A DNA stretch of 64,000 nt from a virus, in the IMG/VR virus record IMGVR_UViG_3300032117_000009, positions 1 through 64,000 of that record, one strand, 5' to 3'. This document shows, piece by piece, positions 15,618 through 25,187 of this stretch; position 1 is the stretch's first letter; the number at the start of each line of letters is the position of its first letter. The notes beneath the pieces are model-generated. The model ran no database searches. It had not been told where the DNA came from and worked only from the letters and a program-made list of their open reading frames with translations. Made by a program: the position numbers and the translations under genes.

Positions 15618-18600
15618 TAGAAATCACTCTGGCTTCTTGTATAGACATTTACTCTAAACAATTGTGGGAGCATATCAGCTTGTAACAAAACATCTCCTGT
15701 ATAAGTTTTAGTAACAATAATATCTCTAAAATCTACATTGCTAGCTGATCCTTGAACAATATCTTGTATTGCGTCGTAATAAGTATAAGGAGCAACCAAC
15801 TGTATTCCATAATAACTGCTAGAATCTGTTGTGGTTGCAATACGAGCATTTGTAACGCCTTGTATAGATAAGGCATTTGAAATAATTGAAGAAATCTGTA
15901 CTGGTTGATAAAAAGACAAACTATTTAAATATGTAGTCATCTTGGTATTAATATTTGACGTTACGGTTGAAGCAGAAACTGAACCATCAAGAACAACAAC
16001 AAGGTTTATCATTATAGGTTGAAAATTAGCTAAATGCGTCATGGTGCTAACGCCAAGAAGTCTTTGCTGTTGGATAAGATTATCAGTTGAAGTAACATCT
16101 GAATCTACATAATATTGTAAGTTAAATAATTGATCACCATTAGAAATTGTTGGAGTTTGACAAAAACGATATATTGTAGCGGTAATAGAACCAGTTGAAG
16201 TTGCAGCTTGGCTCATAGTAAAACCTACTCCAGGAACAACAGATTGAATTCGTGTATTCATGCTAGTACTAGATGGAATAGCTGTTCCACCAGTTACTAT
16301 TTGCCCAACGTCTAATAATGTCAAAGACGAACTCGTATCAGTAATAAAATTTGATCCAGATGTTGTGCCAACTGTTTCTGTTCGTGAAGAATATGAAGTT
16401 TGTCTAATACAAATTCCGTTCATTGCTTGTGGGCTACCAGCAGTTATTGTATTGTCATAAATTGGATAAAAATCAGAATTAATAATTACATTGTTGTAAG
16501 TTCCAGTAACTCCAGCAGATTGGCTTAATGTAACAATATTGCTAGATCTTGAGTAATTATTAATAGTTGGAATTGAAGAAAAAACACTAGATTCTGGTAT
16601 ATCAACGTTTTGTTTGTAATATACAGGATACATTTGAGTCTTTGGAACAATGCCAGTTGTTGAGCCAGATGTTAAACCTATTTTAATTGTAGGCTCAGAG
16701 CCACCGATTGGCCCACTATATGCTTGCAATTTAGAATGATTGCCATTAGCTTGACTTAAAAGAAGTTCCTGTGGATATATTCCATAAACAGGTTGTACAA
16801 CAGGTTGTTGACTAAAAATGTAATAAATATCTCCAACGACTGGTTGTGTTACTCCATCGCCAAGAACCCAATTTGATTTATTTGAAGAAGTAATTAATCC
16901 ACTGCTGCCAGGTGTTAAATTAGTACCTGAAGCATTCAAAGTTACATCTTCAGAAATCAATTGAGCATTAATACCATCAATAACAATATCTACATAATTA
17001 CTATTTATTGACCAACTTGAACTGCCAGCATTGTAAACTGGTTGATTTCTTGAAGCTAAAGAAACATAATAATACGTAAAAGATACAATGCTGCCAGGAT
17101 AAAGCCAAGAATAATTATTACCATTTGAAAAATATATTGATAATGAAGCTATAGTTATAACATTTCCTAAAGGAGATGCTGTACCATTTGTAAAAATGGC
17201 AGGGGTTACTACATAAGTATAATCAGTTGAAGGCGAAGCAGTTTGTATTAAACCATTAGAATTGGTTCCTTGAATTGCTTCAAGTCCTTGAGGATAAAAA
17301 TATTGTGAATCAGGTATTGACGTTGTAATGAAAGTAGAGAATGTATATGGGTTTGTAACCTGGAACAATAATTGAATTCCAGCTCCACCAAAACCTGCAG
17401 ACATTGAATTGTTTATTGTAAAATAGTTCCCACCAAAATAACCGCTTGTTATTACATAAGAATTTGCTGGAACGTTTGGTCCGTAAACATAAGAACCTAT
17501 ATCAGGGGGGTAAAGAGTAGAAGTGTCTCCAATTTGTGCTGGTGTTCCGCCTGACCAACTTACCACAGATCCACTATCAATTCTGCCGAACATAAATGTT
17601 AAGTTTGTATCTAATGGTTTTGCAAAATTAAAATTGCAATAAGCTAATTGGTTTATTGTGCCAAGTAAACCAGAAGGTACTGACCAAAATGCATTTGCGC
17701 CAGTGCCATTTAATGAAGCAAAATTAAAAGAAAGATATTGATTAACAGTACTAACATTTACTGGTGTTCCGCCAGTTACAATTGCTGAATAGGTGAAAAA
17801 ATCTATATACATAGCTTGTGTATAGCCATTTGCATTGTTATTTTGTGTGACAATGCATTGATACCCATATTGCTTTAAAACATAATTAAATGCTGTTTGG
17901 ACATTACCTATAAAAGTTGCTGCTGTTGAATTGTAATTAGCAGTATAAGATGCAGAAGTGCCGTTTGGCGAAGTATATGTTACAGTAAAGCTTCCACCAG
18001 TTGCAGTAACATATAAGTTTGCTGTGTTATAAATTGGGATTAAACTAACAAGTTGTTGTATATCATTAATGATTGGTCCATTAAAAGCATAATTTAAATT
18101 GTTTTGTAATTGCTGAACTGTTGTAAGAGTTGGGTCATAATTGTTTGTTAATAAACTATTTGTTGTTGCAGGTATGCAAAACGTTATTGGTGCAGGAATG
18201 GTAGCGTTTGCCCCTGGGCTAATTGTAGTAGTTTGAGAAGTTGTGATAGTTGTCGTACCGTCAGAATTTGAAGTAATCGTATTAACAATCGCTAACATTG
18301 TTAAAGGAATATATATCGTTGGATTATTAATAGTTCCAGAAACAATATTCATACCAGGATAAATACCATTTGAATTAGTTCCAGATGGCAAAACAATTGT
18401 TATAACAGAACTTGAGCCAGAACCTGTAACTGTCCAGGTGGCATTAACGGTAACAGAAGCATATGGTTGAAATTTATGATAACTTTGAATATACCCAGCA
18501 CCATTGTTAGATGTTAAAGAACTTGACGTATATTTGCTTGCAATTTTTAATTGTGTTTGAATTTGCAAATGCTCAGTATTTTGTTCCTGTGGTCCTAAAA

Positions 18601-19543
18601 TTTGAACACGAGTATTATCTGAATTACTGTAAGCCAATGCTCTAAATTGGTCTTCTGTTCCAGCTAAGTTTTTAAAAACAGTATTGTTCCAACGTTGCCT
18701 TAGTTGTGCATCTGTTTCTGGATCTGTTCCCCCAGAAAGGACTGAGTTGGTAACTTGAGAAACGCCAACTAAAGTTGTTCCAAACGAAGTAACTGCACCT
18801 GCAGTTAAATTACCATTTGATCCTGGAAGAACAGCTTGTATTGGAACTTGTACTTGTGATGATCCTTGAGCTATAGAACTTGCTGCAGTTGTTTGATAAT
18901 AAATGGGCACTGTGCCAGTTACGTTGCTTGGTGCGTAAATTTGAGTGCCCATTGCAATTTCATAAGTAGAAGTTGCACCACCAGTCGGTACCCATGAAGG
19001 TGCAGTAGTTGCAGAAACATTAGCAAAATTAAAAGTTAAACTGCCTGGAGGCAATGGTGGTGTAAAAGTTAAAGAAAAAGGAGAATTAGTACCAGCAACA
19101 TTTACAACAGTTCCTGCTGGAGTAATCCCTGCAAGTGCATTTTGTATATCTGAATTCAAAGTAGATGAGTTTGCAGAAACAGTAGCTGAAGTAACACCAT
19201 TATATGCTGCAGTAAAAGTCCCAGTAGATCCTGAAGCAATTGTTAATACACCAGTTGCTATGCCATTTGTTGAAGTTGAAAACGTAGCAGTTCCAGTTGC
19301 TCTTTTCCCATAATTTCTATAAATACCAAAAAGGGCACAAAAAGCATCAAGGTCGTTGCCAGATTTCGTGTTAACATCAAAACTATAATTTTGCAACGTA
19401 TTGTTGTTTGCAGCAATAGCGAGTTCATTTGCGACAGCTTCTAAGATTTTATATTCAGCTGTACCAACACTAACATCCCAGCTAGGGTCTTGACTTGTTA
19501 AAGCTGAAATAAGCCTGTTTAAAATTGTTGTATTGTCTGCCAT
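15617..19543 (-). CDS. Baseplate wedge protein, J-like (gp6/gp47 family)
   Basis: 1308 aa, far longer than the 350-450 aa of a minimal baseplate J protein. The first 330 residues carry the family features: helical start with SVGTAEYKILEAVANELAIA and TKSGNDLDAFCALFGIYR, then GTQIYAP, VPIQAVLPGSNGNLTAGAVT and GGTDPETDAQLRQRWNN with AGTEDQFRALAYS. The C-terminal 200 residues (ASTVTSNINTKMTTYLNSLS, ILISNALSIQGV-type elements) complete the fold, with a large beta-rich insertion between. Follows the gp25-like gene by one base, as in most contractile tails. Confidence 0.88.
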   Translation of the reverse strand: MADNTTILNRLISALTSQDPSWDVSVGTAEYKILEAVANELAIAANNNTLQNYSFDVNTKSGNDLDAFCALFGIYRNYGKRATGTATFSTSTNGIATGVLTIASGSTGTFTAAYNGVTSATVSANSSTLNSDIQNALAGITPAGTVVNVAGTNSPFSLTFTPPLPPGSLTFNFANVSATTAPSWVPTGGATSTYEIAMGTQIYAPSNVTGTVPIYYQTTAASSIAQGSSQVQVPIQAVLPGSNGNLTAGAVTSFGTTLVGVSQVTNSVLSGGTDPETDAQLRQRWNNTVFKNLAGTEDQFRALAYSNSDNTRVQILGPQEQNTEHLQIQTQLKIASKYTSSSLTSNNGAGYIQSYHKFQPYASVTVNATWTVTGSGSSSVITIVLPSGTNSNGIYPGMNIVSGTINNPTIYIPLTMLAIVNTITSNSDGTTTITTSQTTTISPGANATIPAPITFCIPATTNSLLTNNYDPTLTTVQQLQNNLNYAFNGPIINDIQQLVSLIPIYNTANLYVTATGGSFTVTYTSPNGTSASYTANYNSTAATFIGNVQTAFNYVLKQYGYQCIVTQNNNANGYTQAMYIDFFTYSAIVTGGTPVNVSTVNQYLSFNFASLNGTGANAFWSVPSGLLGTINQLAYCNFNFAKPLDTNLTFMFGRIDSGSVVSWSGGTPAQIGDTSTLYPPDIGSYVYGPNVPANSYVITSGYFGGNYFTINNSMSAGFGGAGIQLLFQVTNPYTFSTFITTSIPDSQYFYPQGLEAIQGTNSNGLIQTASPSTDYTYVVTPAIFTNGTASPLGNVITIASLSIYFSNGNNYSWLYPGSIVSFTYYYVSLASRNQPVYNAGSSSWSINSNYVDIVIDGINAQLISEDVTLNASGTNLTPGSSGLITSSNKSNWVLGDGVTQPVVGDIYYIFSQQPVVQPVYGIYPQELLLSQANGNHSKLQAYSGPIGGSEPTIKIGLTSGSTTGIVPKTQMYPVYYKQNVDIPESSVFSSIPTINNYSRSSNIVTLSQSAGVTGTYNNVIINSDFYPIYDNTITAGSPQAMNGICIRQTSYSSRTETVGTTSGSNFITDTSSSLTLLDVGQIVTGGTAIPSSTSMNTRIQSVVPGVGFTMSQAATSTGSITATIYRFCQTPTISNGDQLFNLQYYVDSDVTSTDNLIQQQRLLGVSTMTHLANFQPIMINLVVVLDGSVSASTVTSNINTKMTTYLNSLSFYQPVQISSIISNALSIQGVTNARIATTTDSSSYYGIQLVAPYTYYDAIQDIVQGSASNVDFRDIIVTKTYTGDVLLQADMLPQLFRVNVYTRSQSDF

Positions 19544-20008
19544 TTAAACTACCGTTATCCCATTTTGCCCAACAGTGATGTTAAGATCAACTGTATCATT
19601 TGCTAATGTTTGAATTTGAACAGAAGCTGTAATCTGATTTGTAGTAGAACTTACATCAACTGAATTAACGCTTTGAATTATTTCTGATTTATTCCAATAG
19701 CCAAGAGCACCAATAGTTTGTGCCGTTTGCAATTGATAAACTTGTGTTTTTTGAAAAATGCCTAAAACTCTAAGAATTTCAGTTTTAACTTGAGATTGCA
19801 TAATGCCAATGTTAGATTGGCCAATATATGATTCTAAAACAGAGCCAAAATTAGGAGTTGTAAAACCAGGCCCTAATGGAGGATTGCCATACATTGGTTC
19901 TTTTAACCAAAGAGTTAATGCTTGGGCAAGCTTATCTGATCCTTGAACAAAAGTTAATTGTCCAGCAGTTGTCGCTAAATCACCATTTTGTACTTGTAAA
20001 GATTTCAC
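19544..20008 (-). CDS. Baseplate wedge protein, gp25/W-like
   Basis: 154 aa, GTG start with a GAGGAAG Shine-Dalgarno. Contains the characteristic LATTAGQLTFVQGSDKLAQAL start and LKEPMYGNPPLGPGFTTPNFG segment, then the helix KTEILRVLGIF. Length and order (directly before the J-like gene) agree with GPW/gp25 lysozyme-like wedge proteins that connect wedges and start sheath assembly. Confidence 0.85.
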   Translation of the reverse strand: MKSLQVQNGDLATTAGQLTFVQGSDKLAQALTLWLKEPMYGNPPLGPGFTTPNFGSVLESYIGQSNIGIMQSQVKTEILRVLGIFQKTQVYQLQTAQTIGALGYWNKSEIIQSVNSVDVSSTTNQITASVQIQTLANDTVDLNITVGQNGITVV

Positions 20009-20039
20009 ACTACTTCCTCGCTATGCTGGTCAAAATACA

Positions 20040-21284
20040 TTAAGTAATAGGCCCTCTATAAGCCACTGTAAGATACGTACTTGATGTGTCAGAAGTGCTG
20101 ATATTAACAGCAGAATTGCCTCCCCAAGCTGCATTAATCCCAAAACTTAAGTTGCCTTCGGTCAAAGCTAAAGTTGATGAAATTTGAGTAAGTGGGATGG
20201 CATCATTTGAACTGGTTCCAGTGCTAGGTGCGCTCCAAGGACCATTAAGAATTATATTATTAGGGTTGCTTATCACGTTAGGTTGTGCTATTTGAAGCCC
20301 CAATTGTCCATTATAGCCAGATGGAGTTCCTGCTTCTTGAGCAGTTAAAATAACACCTGGAGTTTGTGGACCGCCTGGGTTTGTATTGGCAGCTAATGTT
20401 TGTATGCTAATTGTGGTAGATGATACTGCACAAACTAACTGCAAATAATCTCCTGCATTTAATGTAAGTACATAATTTACTGCTCCAATAAGGGCGCTAG
20501 CGCCACCATGAGCAGTTCCAGGTACAGAATATTGAGAGTTGCTATTTGCTAAATCAGTTCCATTTTTTCTTAACCAAACATTAACAATGTCTGAGTTTGA
20601 ATCAGAATTGACAAATTGAATAGAATATTGTAAATTATAAGTTCCTTGGTTTGCAAAAGTAATTTGCGTTGGTTTACCGCTAGATCCATTTTGTATTGTT
20701 ACGCCATTATTTTCAAAAGAATTATTTATGCCAATAACATAAGGAGTGTTAATAGCAGAAGGTCCTTGGTTTGTAGTGTCATAAAAAGATCCATAATACC
20801 CTGAAGTAGAATTTGATCTATTTGAAGCTATAACTCTTGCAGAAGCAGTAACGTCATATAACCCAGGAACTGGTACGCTTATTTGGCCAGTCGTAGGGTC
20901 GCTTGCTATTGATCCCATTGTAGATGAAGTTGATTTTACTAATTTGTCATATATAACCTGGGTATATGTCAATGGACTAGAGTTTGGTGTCCACCCAACT
21001 GTACTATTAAACATAGCATAACTGTAGGGATTAAATTCACCTACAGAATACAACAATGTCCATTCTGTAGTTCTTCTTTCTATCCACCATTTTTGTCCCT
21101 GTTGAATTTGACTTAATGTTACGTTTGCAGGAAGATAAGTAAGAAGAATATTATATTGTGAACCATTGGTATCTAATCCCATAACATATGGGACACCATT
21201 TGTTTTTCCTGATATAACAGGGTTAGTTATAAGGGTACATTTCCTCATAACAGACATGTTGTCAAAGCCTCTACCAACCGTCAC
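20040..21284 (-). CDS. Baseplate/tail spike protein with C1q/TNF-like domain
   Basis: 414 aa. The N-terminal 110 residues resemble a small OB-like baseplate domain (GQKWWIERRTTEWTLLYSVG). Residues about 195-300 (QGTYNLQYSIQF ... VWLRKNGTDLANSNSQYSVP ... LNAGDYLQLVC) match the C1q-like jelly roll seen in phage fibres. GTG start chosen with GGGA six bases upstream; an ATG at 21257 is an alternative. Between hub and gp25 genes, suggesting a baseplate spike or short fibre. Confidence 0.65.
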   Translation of the reverse strand: MTVGRGFDNMSVMRKCTLITNPVISGKTNGVPYVMGLDTNGSQYNILLTYLPANVTLSQIQQGQKWWIERRTTEWTLLYSVGEFNPYSYAMFNSTVGWTPNSSPLTYTQVIYDKLVKSTSSTMGSIASDPTTGQISVPVPGLYDVTASARVIASNRSNSTSGYYGSFYDTTNQGPSAINTPYVIGINNSFENNGVTIQNGSSGKPTQITFANQGTYNLQYSIQFVNSDSNSDIVNVWLRKNGTDLANSNSQYSVPGTAHGGASALIGAVNYVLTLNAGDYLQLVCAVSSTTISIQTLAANTNPGGPQTPGVILTAQEAGTPSGYNGQLGLQIAQPNVISNPNNIILNGPWSAPSTGTSSNDAIPLTQISSTLALTEGNLSFGINAAWGGNSAVNISTSDTSSTYLTVAYRGPIT

Positions 21285-21300
21285 TTATAATCCCAATCTA

Positions 21301-23718
21301 TTATGGAGTAGAAAATCCAAGATAAAGCATCCTATTGGCACCATTAGCTCCAGTACTTACAGAAGGCGCTGTTACAGTTGCTCTTGTTGTAAAACCGTTG
21401 GACATTGAGCCAGAATGTGTTACTGATTGAACATAAAGTTGTAAAGTTCCACCTTCTACAATTATTTCTGGAAAATTAATTCTTGTACCTGGGTAAAGCT
21501 CAGGCATAAAAGTAAAACCAACTTCTGTAGAATATTGTTGTGCCCACATTTGCATAAATGTCATAAGAGCATATGTAAATTCAAGAGTATGATCACGAAT
21601 TAATGGTTGTTGAGAAACAAATGGTCGCATTCCATATTTTCTTAAAAATGCTTGCGAATCAAAATTAAATGTGTTTGCACTATCTCCGCCAAAAAGAACG
21701 TTCATTATATTTGTATCTTGGACAGAAACGATTCCTTGAGTGCTCAACCAGTCGGCAACGTTAACCGATTGGCCAAGGCTACCGTTTGGGTCACCAACAA
21801 CAGCTACGTGAGTAGTTAAATAATCATCATTGTGATAAATTGAAAGATCTGTTATTTCAATATTATAAATATCTAATACCGCAGGAGTTGAATAAATACC
21901 AAAATAATCTGGAAACCAAGAAACAAAATCACCATTGCCCAATGATTGAAAATTTCTAAACGCTGCTGTGCTAAGCTGGTTCACTGTATTTAAAACAGGT
22001 TCATCCATCATGAAACCTCGTGGAGTTCCATATGTTATTTGAGCAACAGGATTCCACTGAGGCAAAGTGAATATTGTATTAAATAAATCGGGAGAAAAAA
22101 TTGAAGACGAAGCGGTTGTGCTTGTATTAGATGAGTTTTGTGCGCTTATTCCGCTAGATTGGTATTGTATATTACCATTGAGGGCAGAAGGTCTTGATAT
22201 TCCTGTCCAAGGTCCCCACATAGGACCTGTTCCAATTAAAGCTCCAGTATGAGAAGCAGAAACTTGCACCCCATTAGTTCCATTAGTATCTGTAGGTGAA
22301 ACAATACACATTACAACATGTTCATTACCACCAGGACCATAGAAAACTAAATCACCAGGTTGAGGCAAAACCTTATAATTTTTTGTAGCTGGAATATCGC
22401 CAGAGCCATCCGAATATATTACAACGCCAGCATCAAATTGTGAACCACTATAACGAGGTAAAGTTATCCCAGCTTTTGCATATGCATAAAGCGTTAACCC
22501 AGAACAATCAAAACCAACACCAGTGTTTCCTTCTGTTGGTCCAGAGGCAGAACCACCAGCGAATGAATATGGCACTCCAGTTTGTGATAACGCTGCTTGT
22601 ATTGCTGTCTGAGCAATAGAATTTACAATTGCCGTTGAAGATACAGTAGACCCAGGTGATGGATAAACAGGTATATTATCATTTGGTAAAGTTGTATACT
22701 GAGAATAATGATTTTTATCCCAAGAAGATTCTTGCAAAGCTTTTAAAAAATCATTTGGAGAACCGTTTTTTTGTGATAGAACATTTAATATCATTTGATA
22801 ACTACCATTTGTTAAAGTTTTAGCAGTATCTTTCGCACTATCATCTAAAGATTGGTATTTGTGTCCAGGCCTTATATTTAAAGGGTTATTTAAAGGTGGA
22901 TTCCACCATTGATCCCTAGGTTCTTCCATTGCCATCCAATGAACCATAAGCCATTGGTTGCTGGTTGTTTGTGGCATTTTTGCATATCCAAGTACAGTCC
23001 TAGCCCAACCATAATTTGTACCTGTACCCTGTGCTGCAGTTGCCCCTGGGCCACTTTGTGCTGAATTACCAGCACCATTTGCATCAACAGCTGACATAAA
23101 TTGCAAAGCTAAACTATCATTTAATTGTTTAGAATCTTTTGTATATTGCGTAGCAACAGTAGAAATAAATTTATCGGGCAAACGCTGAATATGAATTTTA
23201 TTTGGGTCCCAATTAGCTACTTTTGTAAGTAAATTATATACACCTTGCGCTGCACCACCGTCTGTATAATTTTGTTCATTTTGAATCGTTGTGTACATGC
23301 CAGGTAAAATAGCCCTTACTTCAGGTACAGAAGAATCCCAAAAAGTATTTTGTAATCTTTTAATTGTGCAACTAGCAGAAATTTCAACGGCATTTGGAAG
23401 AATAGTTATAAGCGGTGCTTGAGTAACATAACCAGAAAAAACTTGTATATTAACCGTTCTAGTCATATTAACAACTATTCTATCAAGTGTTTGAATTAAA
23501 GCTTTTGTACCACTTTCTGTAGCTGTTGCATTTGAACCTTGATTTAAACTATATTTTCTATTTTTGTTATTAAGCGTTACAGTAAAAGTGCTTACGCCAT
23601 TAACAATTCTGTTCATTTCAAAAGAAATAATATCAGAAGAAACATCTATAACGCCTTGACTTTTTGTATCAATCAAAACATTAATTTGTGGGGTGTAAAT
23701 AACTGAACCTGATTGCAT
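21301..23718 (-). CDS. Tail hub protein with NlpC/P60 peptidase domain
   Basis: 805 aa. N-terminus INVLIDTKSQGVIDVSSDII and SFEMNRIVNGVSTFTVTLNN resembles gpD/gp27-like hub domains. Residues about 370-490 form an NlpC/P60 domain: VGFDCSGLTLYAYAKAGITL with catalytic Cys, followed by QPGDLVFYGPGGNEHVVMCI with catalytic His. C-terminus has YPGTRINFPE and YVQSVTHSG, as in hub proteins. Likely cuts peptidoglycan peptides during tail penetration. Overlaps the 197-aa gene by one base. Confidence 0.82.
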   Translation of the reverse strand: MQSGSVIYTPQINVLIDTKSQGVIDVSSDIISFEMNRIVNGVSTFTVTLNNKNRKYSLNQGSNATATESGTKALIQTLDRIVVNMTRTVNIQVFSGYVTQAPLITILPNAVEISASCTIKRLQNTFWDSSVPEVRAILPGMYTTIQNEQNYTDGGAAQGVYNLLTKVANWDPNKIHIQRLPDKFISTVATQYTKDSKQLNDSLALQFMSAVDANGAGNSAQSGPGATAAQGTGTNYGWARTVLGYAKMPQTTSNQWLMVHWMAMEEPRDQWWNPPLNNPLNIRPGHKYQSLDDSAKDTAKTLTNGSYQMILNVLSQKNGSPNDFLKALQESSWDKNHYSQYTTLPNDNIPVYPSPGSTVSSTAIVNSIAQTAIQAALSQTGVPYSFAGGSASGPTEGNTGVGFDCSGLTLYAYAKAGITLPRYSGSQFDAGVVIYSDGSGDIPATKNYKVLPQPGDLVFYGPGGNEHVVMCIVSPTDTNGTNGVQVSASHTGALIGTGPMWGPWTGISRPSALNGNIQYQSSGISAQNSSNTSTTASSSIFSPDLFNTIFTLPQWNPVAQITYGTPRGFMMDEPVLNTVNQLSTAAFRNFQSLGNGDFVSWFPDYFGIYSTPAVLDIYNIEITDLSIYHNDDYLTTHVAVVGDPNGSLGQSVNVADWLSTQGIVSVQDTNIMNVLFGGDSANTFNFDSQAFLRKYGMRPFVSQQPLIRDHTLEFTYALMTFMQMWAQQYSTEVGFTFMPELYPGTRINFPEIIVEGGTLQLYVQSVTHSGSMSNGFTTRATVTAPSVSTGANGANRMLYLGFSTP

Positions 23719-24311
23719 TAAAAGTTGCCTTGCGGTTGGTGAAAAGTTCCTTGACGAGAATGAATTTGCAATTTATTTTGCAAAGGATTTGCGTTTGTAA
23801 CTGCGCTACTAATTGAATCTGATGGTAATATTGTGTACCAAGATCCTCCAAACATACTAACAAGATTATTATTTACAAGTCCACTTTCCTGAGCTGCCTG
23901 GGCAATTTTCCAAGTTTTATCAGGAAGTAAAATATTCATTCTATAATTTCTTATAAATACATTGTCAAATCTACGGTATTCTTTTTGAGCAGATTCAATC
24001 CAGCCTTCAAAAAACAAATCATTTGCTGTGTAAAGCAATTGCATAGGTGTTGAATCGCCACCAGTAATTAATTGATAGTGTGTTCTAATTTGTTCTTGAA
24101 ATGCATCCATGTCTGCATATCTTTGCAACGACCATATTGCAGTAAAATCAACAAACATTTCAGATCGACGTATGGGCCGATAAGATATACCTCTTTTAAC
24201 TTGGTTATCATCAAATTCAACATTTGAAGATGTTTGTACAGATTGTAGCCAAAGCTCAGTTGCAACAGGACCATAACTACCTTGAGTTGTTAAGATTGCG
24301 TTCCCAGCCAT
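23718..24311 (-). CDS. Tail/baseplate protein
   Basis: 197 aa, MAGNAILTTQGSYGPVATEL. Contains charged helical stretches (MDAFQEQIRTHYQLI; ESAQKEYRRFDNVFIRNYRM) and no catalytic motif. It lies between the tape-measure-proximal protein and the hub, a position often held by baseplate hub-adaptor (LysM or gp53-like) proteins, but no LysM motif is visible. Overlaps the 55-aa gene by 22 bases. Confidence 0.65.
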   Translation of the reverse strand: MAGNAILTTQGSYGPVATELWLQSVQTSSNVEFDDNQVKRGISYRPIRRSEMFVDFTAIWSLQRYADMDAFQEQIRTHYQLITGGDSTPMQLLYTANDLFFEGWIESAQKEYRRFDNVFIRNYRMNILLPDKTWKIAQAAQESGLVNNNLVSMFGGSWYTILPSDSISSAVTNANPLQNKLQIHSRQGTFHQPQGNF

Positions 24312-24457
24312 TGGGAACCTCCATTTGACAATGTTGTATAAGCAGCTGATTGATGTATCACACCATAATCATGACTCCATGCAAATCCATTTGCATAAAC
24401 ATCTTCATTATCTGGAAAAATAATAGGAGTAGATAATTTTACGGTGCTTCTTATCAT
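24290..24457 (-). CDS. 55-aa virion-cassette micro-protein
   Basis: MIRSTVKLSTPIIFPDNEDV, then YANGFAWSHDYGVIHQSAAY and a short tail. Starts directly after the stop of the gene before it, and its 3' end overlaps the 197-aa gene by 22 bases in another frame. Composition is protein-like and it fills an otherwise unexplained gap in a tightly packed operon. Function unknown. Confidence 0.6.
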   Translation of the reverse strand: MIRSTVKLSTPIIFPDNEDVYANGFAWSHDYGVIHQSAAYTTLSNGGSQWLGTQS

Positions 24458-25183
24458 TTATTCATTGGTCCTTTGTGCAGAATGAATTGATTGTTGGTTA
24501 GCGTTTTGATTACCACTTGTTGTTGTTGATGAATTTGTAAAAGTTGTAGTCTGTGTTGACGGATTATTTGTCCAACTAACTGGTGTAGTTGGAACGCTAA
24601 TTGGGGGATTGTTCATAGTGCTCAATGCATTTGAAATAGACGTATTTACTTTTAGTAAACTATTGTTTCCAACTCCAGAATAATCAGAAGTTTGCGAACC
24701 AACAGAATTTGTCCCATTGCTCCAACCAATATTTTTAACAAGGTTATCAATTTCAGTTGTTGTAAGAGATTGGGTGATATCACCAAAACCTTCATCAACT
24801 TCAAATTGCATGCGATATGGATATGTAACAGATTGGTAATCCCATCCTAATTCCATAGATCTTGCCCACACAGAAAGAGGAATTTGCGGAATATTTAAAT
24901 TAGAACCAATTGGCGCAGGAAAATTAAGCGGAGAAGATAATTCATTATTTATTTGATAATCTTGCGTATTTTTAAAAGAAGTATAAAGATCAAATAAAGC
25001 TTGTCTACTGCCAGCATCACCTTCCCAGGTTATAGTTCCAATTCTAATTGATAAAATTTGTGTAACTCTTCCTCCAACCGTATTAAAAGAAACTTTATTT
25101 AAAATATAATTCCAATCAACAGAATTAGGACTATAAGGGTAAGCTATTCCATTTAAATATGCTAAAGAAGGAACATCTACCAT
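24458..25183 (-). CDS. Tail protein following the tape measure
   Basis: 241 aa from MVDVPSLAYLNGIAYPYSPN; the longer frame to 25237 runs inside the tape-measure gene, and the ATG at 25183 lies two bases after that gene's stop. N-terminal 150 residues form a compact beta domain (GGRVTQILSIRIGTITWEGD, then DAGSRQALFDLYTSFKN); C-terminal 90 residues are Ser/Thr/Asn-rich and probably flexible. Probably a distal-tail or hub adaptor. Confidence 0.65.
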   Translation of the reverse strand: MVDVPSLAYLNGIAYPYSPNSVDWNYILNKVSFNTVGGRVTQILSIRIGTITWEGDAGSRQALFDLYTSFKNTQDYQINNELSSPLNFPAPIGSNLNIPQIPLSVWARSMELGWDYQSVTYPYRMQFEVDEGFGDITQSLTTTEIDNLVKNIGWSNGTNSVGSQTSDYSGVGNNSLLKVNTSISNALSTMNNPPISVPTTPVSWTNNPSTQTTTFTNSSTTTSGNQNANQQSIHSAQRTNE

Positions 25184-25187
25184 TATA